Virus record (IMG/VR): IMGVR_UViG_3300042893_000505
Coordinates: 1 to 24,640 of that record
Length of the DNA stretch: 24,640 bases
Reading direction: 5' to 3' (one strand)
From: a virus
The position numbers were made by a program, and so were the translations under genes. The notes below the pieces were generated by a model. The model was not told the origin of the DNA and ran no database searches. It was given only the letters and a program-made list of their open reading frames with translations. This document shows positions 14,250 to 20,530 of this stretch, in pieces (positions within the stretch are counted from its first letter, which is position 1; each line of letters opens with the position of its first letter).

Positions 14250-15545
14250 ATGGTCGAAAAGAAAGTAGTAACTAACCAGGCTGCTATTGATGCTGCTAAT
14301 GCAAAGAATAAAGCGGCTTTAGAAAAGGCTAAAACAGCACAGGCCACAATAAGTAGACTAGAACCTGCTGTTGCACCCGCTCAACAAGTAGTTTCTAAAG
14401 CAGCAAGTTTTAGTAAACTTGCACAAAATATTGCTAAGAAAACTGGCGATGTAGCAAAGTCAAAAACTACAATTGATAAGTTTAATGCTTATGCAACTCA
14501 AGTAAGAAATGAAACACTCATTCCTTTTTCTACAGCACAGACAGATTTAAGAACAGCAATAAGTTCGCAGGTAGGTGTACCAGAAGCAATATACGAGGCT
14601 GCGCCAGATGTAAGAACAACAAATATAACAGTTCTCAAAGCCTTACTAAAAGGTCAAGGATTTAATGCTACCCTTATTGATTCATCTGCTACCTTCCTGC
14701 AAAAACTTCTTATTGAGGAAAACCTAGACTACGATAACGCAGTTGAGGTATTCTTGAACTCTAAGGATTATTCTTTTGCTGATGGTAAAACAATAACCTC
14801 TCCGTTCTATACTGAGTATGGATACCTTAATGAGGGACTTGTTAACCCTAAGTCAGCACGTGAACTATACGGTGCTGTCGAGGGCTATAAGGGCGTTATA
14901 GATACCTATGGTCTAAGCAAGAAGTATCTTAGTGTAGACTCACTAAAGGGCTATGTTAAGAACAATGTAACTGTAGCAGACCTTGCAGAGCGTGCAAATA
15001 TAAATGCTATCCGTGCAATAGAGACAGATCCATTCCAGGTCGAAGCACTTCGTAAGCAAGGCTTTATTGGTACATCAGCAAATCTTATAGATTTCTACAT
15101 GGATGAAAAGATCGGTAAAGAGCAGTTAGAACTTAACCGTCAAACTGGTGTATTTACAGCAGAAGCACTCCGCCGTGAAAAGGCTGGAGTAGTAGCATCA
15201 GAGACTCAGTTGGCTGGGTTCAAGCAACTCACAGCAACTCTTGCTGCTAAGGGTTATTCAGAGGCACAGATATCACAACTTGCTGCTACTGGCTTTGAAA
15301 ACATTTCACAGGTTATTGATCCTCTTGCTAAGTACGCAGGTATTTACGAGAAGGCTGGTGGAACTGTTGAAAGTAACCTTGCCGTTAAAGAAGGTTTACA
15401 GGCAAGCCTACTTGGAGAAGAGTTCGTAGGAACTGAATCTGAACGACGTAAGCGTCTAGCAGAACAAAACCTAAGAGCATTCCAAGGACAGTCGGGAACA
15501 ACGACTACATCCTTGAGAACCGCTTCAGTCTCAGGACTGATATAA
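14250..15545 (+). CDS. Helical virion-associated protein of unknown function (431 aa)
   Basis: Starts 3 nt after the previous stop. Seen: an Ala/Lys-rich N-terminal helix compatible with a coiled coil (about residues 10-50), a mostly helical middle, an Arg/Lys-rich helix ERRKRLAEQNLRAFQGQ (about 398-414) and a Ser/Thr-rich end. No membrane span or enzyme motif. Together with the two genes before it this forms an 8.5-kb block between portal and capsid. Not recognised. The same reading frame stays open after its TAA through the 117-nt gap into the scaffold gene. Confidence 0.68.
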   Translation: MVEKKVVTNQAAIDAANAKNKAALEKAKTAQATISRLEPAVAPAQQVVSKAASFSKLAQNIAKKTGDVAKSKTTIDKFNAYATQVRNETLIPFSTAQTDLRTAISSQVGVPEAIYEAAPDVRTTNITVLKALLKGQGFNATLIDSSATFLQKLLIEENLDYDNAVEVFLNSKDYSFADGKTITSPFYTEYGYLNEGLVNPKSARELYGAVEGYKGVIDTYGLSKKYLSVDSLKGYVKNNVTVADLAERANINAIRAIETDPFQVEALRKQGFIGTSANLIDFYMDEKIGKEQLELNRQTGVFTAEALRREKAGVVASETQLAGFKQLTATLAAKGYSEAQISQLAATGFENISQVIDPLAKYAGIYEKAGGTVESNLAVKEGLQASLLGEEFVGTESERRKRLAEQNLRAFQGQSGTTTTSLRTASVSGLI

Positions 15546-15662
15546 AGAATCCCCACCTGGACCTATCGGCCCCAGGGGGCGTACAAGACCGAGAGTACAA
15601 GCCAATCCAGATCCCCGTCTGACATTGAGGTGTGCGAATACTACTACAAAGGGAGAATCGCT
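15546..15662 (+). other. GC-rich inter-gene gap before scaffold gene
   Basis: 117 bp, the longest gap in the late operon and visibly richer in G+C than its neighbours. It contains an imperfect inverted repeat CCCACCTGG / CCAGGGGGG-like (about 15552-15585) without a T-run. A ribosome binding site GGGAG lies near its end. No ATG-initiated gene is evident. Confidence 0.5.
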
Positions 15663-16139
15663 ATGAGCGAAAACCGCGACAACTACTGGGCAGATGAAGA
15701 CGAAGACGAAGAGACTACTAATGTCTACGAGTCAGATACTGATCTTGTTAAGAAACTGCGTAAGGCTTTAAAGGTCGAGCAGCGTAAAAACAAAGAACTA
15801 GAAACTTCATATAGTGAAATCACTAAAGCCCAAAAAGAGCGGATCTTAAAGGATGTTCTTACATCCAAGGGTGTTAGCCCAAAGATAGCACAATTTATTC
15901 CAGCAGATATCGAGGCATCTGAAGATGCTATTAGTGCCTGGCTTGACAATAATGGAGATGTATTCGGATACACTCCAAGTGACAAGTCAAAGGTTAATCA
16001 AGAAGATATCTCTTCTATGAAGAAAATGGATGCTGTGCTAACTGGCGCTGAAACACCTATCGCATCTGATGACCTGCAAAATCGCATTGCGAATGCAGAA
16101 TCTGAAGATGAGATTATTTCCATTCTCAGCGGTCAATAA
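15663..16139 (+). CDS. Scaffold-like protein (158 aa)
   Basis: ATG at 15663 chosen because GGGAG lies at good spacing before it; an upstream in-frame ATG at 15630 lacks a ribosome binding site. Seen: a very acidic N-terminus (DEDEDEE, 11-17), a charged coiled-coil helix (about residues 27-62), a helical middle with ADIEASEDAISAWL (81-94), and an acidic C-terminal helix (141-155). Small, acidic, helical, with a coiled coil and placed directly before the capsid gene: this is the usual profile of a capsid assembly scaffold. No protease motif. Confidence 0.7.
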   Translation: MSENRDNYWADEDEDEETTNVYESDTDLVKKLRKALKVEQRKNKELETSYSEITKAQKERILKDVLTSKGVSPKIAQFIPADIEASEDAISAWLDNNGDVFGYTPSDKSKVNQEDISSMKKMDAVLTGAETPIASDDLQNRIANAESEDEIISILSGQ

Positions 16140-16177
16140 ACCGCACACTCAACTAAACAGAAAGGGGATATCAGTAA

Positions 16178-17365
16178 ATGCCTGATGTCTTTTCAACCTC
16201 GACCTCTGGTTTAGGTTCCAATCTAGTAACGTTGGCATACGATAAGTTAATTGAAATTAACCTACGTTCAACGCCACAGTTCCGCGCAATTGCGGACAAG
16301 AAGGTCGGAAACCCAACCCACGACGGTTCTTCAATCCGTTTCCAGTTCCATAATGATATTTCTGACACCACAATTGCTGGTGCCACACTTCAGGAAACTG
16401 TAGACCCAGATGCAGTAGCACTGCCAGCAACTACAACACTAGATGTCACACAGACAGAACTAGGTCGCGTAGTACTTCCAACACGCAAGTTGTCACTATT
16501 GTCACTTGCTGATGTAGATCCATGGATTGCTAACGCAGTTGCGTTCAACATGGCAACTACACTAGACAACGGTATTGCCGCTGTTCTAGACGCTGGAACA
16601 AACGTCATCCGTGAAGTTGGCGGAGCACTATCAACAGTTGCTGCTCAAACTTCAGTAACATCAACAGACACATTTAAGGGACGCGACGTACGTTACGCTG
16701 TAACAAAGTTACGCGCTGCTAACGTTGTAACTCGTGGCGGAATGTATGTTTCATACATCCACCCAGAAGTTTCACACGATCTCCGCACAGAGACAGGTAA
16801 CAACATCTGGCGTACACCACATGAGTACCAAAATGCTGGTCCACTACTTGCTGGTGAACTAGGCGCATGGGAAGGTGTTCGCTTCATTGAGACACCTCGC
16901 ATGACAAACGTCGCTGGTGGTGCAGATCAGACAGCACTCGCAACTGCTCCTGCAGTAAGCGGTGTATCTGGCGCATTCACAATCGTAGTAGCAAACGGCG
17001 CATTCGGTGGCCTCGCTGAGGTTGGAGATAAAATCTCTGGCACTAACGTAGGTACTGGTGCAAAGATCACTGCTATCTCAGTTGGTTCAACTAACACTAC
17101 ACTTACAGTTAGCGTTGCTAACTCAGGTACTGTTGGAACTAACACATTGACTGTTACTCCAGTAACACGCGTATACAACACTTACGTACTAGGACAGCAA
17201 GCACTTGCTGAAGCAGTATGGAAGGAACCAGGTATTGAATTTGGTAACGTTGTAGACAAGTTGAACCGTTTCCGCCCAGTCGGCTGGCACGGTATCATCA
17301 ACTGGTCTATCTATCGTCCAGAGGCTCTATACCGCATTGAAACAGCATCGTCTGTTCGCGTCTAA
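16178..17365 (+). CDS. Major capsid protein, N4-gp56-like family
   Basis: 395 aa, AAAGGGGATAT ribosome binding site. Builds the icosahedral shell in the HK97 fold. Seen: LVTLAYDKLIEINLRSTPQF (17-36), HPEVSHDLR (195-203), AGELGAWEGVRFIETPRM (225-242) and a C-terminal GWHGIINWSIYRPEALYRIE (369-388), the spacing and wording of the N4-gp56 capsid family. Odd: between FIETPRM and VYNTYVLG lies an 80-residue Gly/Thr/Ser/Val-rich stretch (about 246-328). It looks like an inserted beta-sandwich domain and would sit on the capsid surface. Codon choice is regular and strong, as expected for an abundant protein. A 14-bp hairpin follows the stop. Confidence 0.85.
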   Translation: MPDVFSTSTSGLGSNLVTLAYDKLIEINLRSTPQFRAIADKKVGNPTHDGSSIRFQFHNDISDTTIAGATLQETVDPDAVALPATTTLDVTQTELGRVVLPTRKLSLLSLADVDPWIANAVAFNMATTLDNGIAAVLDAGTNVIREVGGALSTVAAQTSVTSTDTFKGRDVRYAVTKLRAANVVTRGGMYVSYIHPEVSHDLRTETGNNIWRTPHEYQNAGPLLAGELGAWEGVRFIETPRMTNVAGGADQTALATAPAVSGVSGAFTIVVANGAFGGLAEVGDKISGTNVGTGAKITAISVGSTNTTLTVSVANSGTVGTNTLTVTPVTRVYNTYVLGQQALAEAVWKEPGIEFGNVVDKLNRFRPVGWHGIINWSIYRPEALYRIETASSVRV

Positions 17366-17376
17366 TAAGTAATTAG

Positions 17377-17412
17377 ATGGGTGGGGCAGGGGGCAACTCC
17401 TGCTCTATCCAT
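17377..17412 (+). other. Stable hairpin after capsid gene, no T-run
   Basis: Left arm 17377-17390 (ATGGGTGGGGCAGG) and right arm 17399-17412 (CCTGCTCTATCCAT) pair over 14 bp with three G-U pairs and an 8-nt loop. The following bases are AAAACGG, so it is not a standard intrinsic terminator; it may protect the capsid mRNA 3' end or attenuate readthrough. Confidence 0.55.
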
Positions 17413-17432
17413 AAAACGGCTTAGGAGGCTAC

Positions 17433-17684
17433 ATGGCATACAGATTTACAACACCTACAGTGAGCGAAGGCCCTGCAGGTGAAGGCGTCTTATTTAGCCG
17501 TTACAGGCTTGTAAGAGGCGTTACAGTCTTGAAGATCCAAGGCGAATACTACGAAGTTAGATTTCCATCAAGTGAGGAAGTCCAAGAGGCAGAAGTTGCC
17601 TACATCGGTGGATATTCCTATGAGGTGGACGAAGCAGAAAAGGCTTCCCTTGAGGCAGCAGGCTACACAGTGGAGACGGTATGA
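17433..17684 (+). CDS. Small beta-rich phage protein behind capsid (83 aa)
   Basis: Perfect AGGAGG ribosome binding site upstream of the ATG. Seen: alternating hydrophobic/polar strands (RLVRGVTVLKIQGEYYEVRF, about 26-45) followed by an acidic helix (EEVQEAEVAYIGG). Its stop overlaps the next start (ATGA). Not recognised; the position suggests a head decoration or head-completion role. Confidence 0.72.
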   Translation: MAYRFTTPTVSEGPAGEGVLFSRYRLVRGVTVLKIQGEYYEVRFPSSEEVQEAEVAYIGGYSYEVDEAEKASLEAAGYTVETV

Positions 17685-17995
17685 GACACAGATTAGATCA
17701 CCCAGAGGACGTTGAAGGTTGCTTTGGGTGCAAGGTATTGGGACTCCAAATGAGTCCAGGAGATGCATCATCTCAAAAGATGGTTAGCAACAAAAAGTGG
17801 GACGGTGAGTTAGAAGCCTATCGTGCAGCACGTGCCGAGGGCATTCAACCTGCTGGTACAAGTATGAAAAAGATTCAGGAAGCACGTCGTGCCTCTGATG
17901 TCATGGGCAAGGCATTTGATGCTAACACCATGGGAGATAGTAAAACAATACAAAAGAAAACAGTATCTACACTAAAAGAAGTCGGAGTAATATAA
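17681..17995 (+). CDS. CxxC-containing small phage protein (104 aa)
   Basis: Starts inside the previous stop (ATGA) and ends in a TAATG junction. Seen: HPEDVEGCFGCK (residues 7-18) with a CxxC and nearby histidine, a possible partial metal site, then a basic helical remainder with EAYRAARAEGIQPAGTS (about 45-61). The CFGCK segment resembles short proteins I recall near head genes of actinobacteriophages; that memory is the only host hint in the window. Function unknown. It is the first of a run of small basic genes. Confidence 0.7.
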   Translation: MRHRLDHPEDVEGCFGCKVLGLQMSPGDASSQKMVSNKKWDGELEAYRAARAEGIQPAGTSMKKIQEARRASDVMGKAFDANTMGDSKTIQKKTVSTLKEVGVI

Positions 17996-18138
17996 TGCCA
18001 ATGGTTGGAAAAAAAGAGTACTCATACTCAGCAAAAGGTATGGCAATGGCTAAGGCTGCTGCTAAGAAGACTGGTAAGAAAATGGTTATGAAGAAGACCG
18101 CTAAGAAGGCTGCTTCTAAGAAGATGGGTAAAAAATAA
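17995..18138 (+). CDS. Lysine-rich micro-protein (47 aa)
   Basis: ATG overlaps the stop before it and its TAA overlaps the ATG after it. The sequence is dominated by Lys, Ala and Met: a short YSYSAKGMAMAKAAAKK section, then KKTGKKMVMKKTAKKAASKK. About two fifths of the residues are Lys and none is Cys, so a nucleic-acid-binding, H1-tail-like peptide is likely. The second half is a close relative of the end of the 57-aa protein at 18347-18520. Below usual gene-calling length but supported by coupling on both sides. Confidence 0.7.
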   Translation: MPMVGKKEYSYSAKGMAMAKAAAKKTGKKMVMKKTAKKAASKKMGKK

Positions 18139-18347
18139 TGCAACCAAAACCACCAACAAATAAAATATTAATGGTTGACCCAATAATTCCTGGTAAGAAA
18201 AAGAAAAAGGCACCTTTAAAGCCACCTACTAAAGGAAAAGATAAGCCATATCGAATGCCAAGAATTACTGATGACAGAATAATTCGAACAATGCCTATTA
18301 CTGAAAAGCAATTGGGTAGCATCAAGAAAATGTATGGTATCAAATAA
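18138..18347 (+). CDS. Basic proline/lysine-rich protein (69 aa)
   Basis: TAATG junctions at both ends. Seen: a Pro-rich N-terminus, GKKKKKAPLKPPTKGKDK (about residues 19-36), then a short ordered-looking C-terminus with ITDDRIIRTMPITEKQLGSI (43-62). Strongly basic; not recognised. Likely part of the same small-protein cassette. Confidence 0.68.
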   Translation: MQPKPPTNKILMVDPIIPGKKKKKAPLKPPTKGKDKPYRMPRITDDRIIRTMPITEKQLGSIKKMYGIK

Positions 18348-18520
18348 TGTCAGTTAAAGGTGAGAAGTACAAGTCAATGGCTGCTAAGAAAATGCACGAA
18401 AAGAAAGAAGGCTCCAGAGAACGTATGATGGAGTACGGCACTAAGAAGAAGACAGCCAAGAAGATGGTTAAGAAAACCGCAAAGAAGTCTGCAAGACGCG
18501 GACTGTTTGGAAGTAAGTAA
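18347..18520 (+). CDS. Lysine-rich micro-protein (57 aa), related to 47-aa neighbour
   Basis: ATG at 18347 overlaps the stop of the previous gene; TAA at 18518-18520. Seen: GEKYKSMAAKKMHEKKEGS at the N-terminus, then KKTAKKMVKKTAKKSARR (about 34-51). The latter matches the 47-aa protein almost word for word, which implies a duplication. Predicted helical and very basic; DNA- or RNA-binding is the natural inference. Confidence 0.68.
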   Translation: MSVKGEKYKSMAAKKMHEKKEGSRERMMEYGTKKKTAKKMVKKTAKKSARRGLFGSK

Positions 18521-18522
18521 TT

Positions 18523-18768
18523 ATGGCTAAAAAACTTTCATACCTAGATAATCTCAAAAAAGAAGTATCACAAAAGAGTAAAGCAGGAGATAACCTTTCT
18601 CGCGCAAAGTACAAGTCTACTTACGGAGTAATGGGTGTTAAAGACCCTGCTTACACTAAGGCTGCTAGTAGAGCAAAAGTCAACAACGATAAAGCATGGG
18701 GTCAACTATTTGGTGCATTTGTCGGCAAGCAGTATAACGACAAGACAGGCAAAGGCATAAAGAAATGA
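18523..18768 (+). CDS. Small basic phage protein (81 aa)
   Basis: Starts 2 nt after the previous stop and ends overlapping the next start (ATGA). Seen: KLSYLDNLKKEVSQKSKAGD (4-23), a YKSTYGVMGVKDPAYTKAA section (30-48) and an aromatic/Gly-rich GQLFGAFVGKQYND (about 60-73). Basic, no known motif. It looks more globular than its neighbours. Confidence 0.68.
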   Translation: MAKKLSYLDNLKKEVSQKSKAGDNLSRAKYKSTYGVMGVKDPAYTKAASRAKVNNDKAWGQLFGAFVGKQYNDKTGKGIKK

Positions 18769-18920
18769 AAAAGAAGGCGTTTTGGGATACTAAGAATCCT
18801 AAGAAGAAATCAACTCCCCTAACGCCAGCGCAGAAGGCTAGGGCTAAGGCACGTGCTAAAGCAGCAGGTCGTCCTTATCCAAATCTAGTAGATAATGCAG
18901 CGGTAAGGAAAAAGAAGTGA
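18765..18920 (+). CDS. Basic micro-protein with AGRPYPNLVDN motif (51 aa)
   Basis: ATG overlaps the previous TGA; its TGA overlaps the following GTG. Seen: an N-terminal KKKAFWDTKNPKKK, then TPAQKARAKARAKAAGRPYP, ending with NLVDNAAV and KKK. The AKARAKAAGRPYPNLVDN wording is one I recall recurring in short proteins of unrelated phages, which argues for a real conserved gene. Function unknown. Confidence 0.7.
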   Translation: MKKKAFWDTKNPKKKSTPLTPAQKARAKARAKAAGRPYPNLVDNAAVRKKK

Positions 18921-19195
18921 AAGACTCACGATTAAAACGGGCAGGAGTTGCAGGCTTTAATAAGCCTAAGCGCACTCCAAGCCACCCTACTAAGTCACAC
19001 GTAGTTGTGGCTAAGGTAGGTAGCCAAGTTAAAACCATTCGCTTTGGACAACAAGGCGTTTCTGGCTCACCTAAAAAAGCAGGAGAATCTGCATCCTATG
19101 CAGCACGTCGTAAGTCTTTCAAAGCAAGACATGCAAGCAATATATCCAAAGGAAAAATGAGTGCCGCATATTGGGCAGACAAGGTGAAATGGTAA
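18917..19195 (+). CDS. Conserved phage protein, IRFGQQG/KGKMSAAYWADKVKW type (92 aa)
   Basis: GTG start at 18917 overlapping the previous stop (GTGA). Seen: SRLKRAGVAGFNKPKRTPSH (4-23), an HVVVAKVGSQVKTIRFGQQG strand region (about 28-47), RRKSFKARHASNISKGK (about 64-80) and the end SAAYWADKVKW. I recall this set of motifs in a widespread small phage protein found in many tailed phages, without an assigned function. The protein is compact and basic with conserved aromatics, so it probably folds; nucleic-acid binding or virion assembly is possible. Confidence 0.75.
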   Translation: MKDSRLKRAGVAGFNKPKRTPSHPTKSHVVVAKVGSQVKTIRFGQQGVSGSPKKAGESASYAARRKSFKARHASNISKGKMSAAYWADKVKW

Positions 19196-19602
19196 TGAAG
19201 CAAAAAGTATCTCAAGCAACTATTGATAAGATTAAGAAGATGGGTATGACTAAGGCACTCAAGGGAGCCTCTAATGCTAACCCAGAAATGAAAGAAGCAC
19301 TAAAGCGCATGTACGGTGCTAGACGTGTAGCAGCAGCAACAAAGCCTATGCAGACAACTGCTCGCGTTGCTGAAAGAAATACTCCTATGAAGGCTAAGCC
19401 AAGTGTTCGTGAGGCTGAAAGAAAAACTCCAGTTAAAAAAGCAGCAGCGATGCCTAAGAAGTCAGGGACAACTGATCCATTTGCAAAGGCAGTATTTGGT
19501 ATAGGACGCGCAATAACTAGCGGTCAAGGAGCACAACGCATGACTGCAGCACAAGTAGCAGCAGAGAACAAGCGTCGCGCAGCAGCAGCCAAGAAAAAGT
19601 AA
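19195..19602 (+). CDS. Lysine/alanine-rich basic protein (135 aa)
   Basis: ATG at 19195 is chosen over an in-frame ATG at 19171 because it makes the TAATG junction used throughout this cassette. Seen: a helical start (QATIDKIKKMGMTKALKGA, 7-25), an imperfect internal repeat RVAERNTPMKAK / SVREAERKTPVKK (about 57-82), and an Ala/Lys/Arg-rich end (ENKRRAAAAKKK). Largely low-complexity and basic. Last member of the small basic cassette; unrecognised. Confidence 0.68.
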   Translation: MKQKVSQATIDKIKKMGMTKALKGASNANPEMKEALKRMYGARRVAAATKPMQTTARVAERNTPMKAKPSVREAERKTPVKKAAAMPKKSGTTDPFAKAVFGIGRAITSGQGAQRMTAAQVAAENKRRAAAAKKK

Positions 19603-19621
19603 TTTAAACTAAAGGATAAAA

Positions 19622-20527
19622 ATGACAACGACCTATGCTGATTTGGTAAATGAAATATCTCTTAATTTATCAGGCTACACATTAAGGCAAGACCGTACTA
19701 CTCACCTTACTCAGGCTATTAATGACAGTGAGTTGACTCTAAACTTTGGTAGTGTAACCAACATTGGCAAAGGTACAGTTGAAATTGATGACGAGTTGCT
19801 GTGGTTAGATACATATGATCGTGTGTCTAACTCAGCAGTCGTTGCTCCTTATGGACGTGGCTATTATGGAACTGCTAAGACATCCCACGCAGTTAATTCA
19901 AAAGTAACGATTGCCCCAACTTTCCCACGTGCAACTATTAAGAAGGCTATCAACGATACAATTGATGCAGTCTTCCCTCAACTGTTTGGCGTAGGGGTTC
20001 ACACATTTAACTTTAATACAGTCAAGACAACTTATGCACTACCAGCAGATGTTGAAACAATTCTATACATATCATGGAAATCAACAGGACCATCAGAAGA
20101 ATGGGTTCCTTTGAGAAACTGGCGTGCTGACCCACTTGCTAACACAACATCATTTACAACTGGTCAGTCAGTATCTATCTACGATAGAGTCGATGCAGGT
20201 CGTACAGTGCAAGTTTTCTATACTAAGAAGCCAACCACTCTTTCTGCTGCATCATCAACCGATGTCTTTGAAACAGTCACTGGGCTTCCATCATCTACTA
20301 AAGACGTTATCGTCTATGGCGCATCATATCGTCTGTCATCCTTTATTGACCCAGGTCGACTTAACTACAGTTCAGCAGAGGCAGATAACGCAGACACCAA
20401 GATCCAATATGGTGCTGGTGCATCTACTGCAAGATTCTTACTTGCTCTTTATCAGCAAAGACTAAAAGAAGAAAGCATGAAATTACGTGATGTTTATCCA
20501 ACCCGAATCCACTACACGAGGTACTAA
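19622..20527 (+). CDS. Probable neck / head-tail adaptor protein (301 aa)
   Basis: AAGGAT ribosome binding site. Seen: a mixed beta-rich N-terminal part with GTVEIDDELLWLD (about 50-62), then YALPADVETILYISWK (about 138-153), a strand-rich middle, and a C-terminal helix ending RLKEESMKLRDVYPTRIHYT. Position after the head genes and before the tail fibre, size and the terminal basic helix fit an adaptor that joins portal to tail. No specific family motif identified. Confidence 0.5.
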   Translation: MTTTYADLVNEISLNLSGYTLRQDRTTHLTQAINDSELTLNFGSVTNIGKGTVEIDDELLWLDTYDRVSNSAVVAPYGRGYYGTAKTSHAVNSKVTIAPTFPRATIKKAINDTIDAVFPQLFGVGVHTFNFNTVKTTYALPADVETILYISWKSTGPSEEWVPLRNWRADPLANTTSFTTGQSVSIYDRVDAGRTVQVFYTKKPTTLSAASSTDVFETVTGLPSSTKDVIVYGASYRLSSFIDPGRLNYSSAEADNADTKIQYGAGASTARFLLALYQQRLKEESMKLRDVYPTRIHYTRY

Positions 20528-20530
20528 AAT

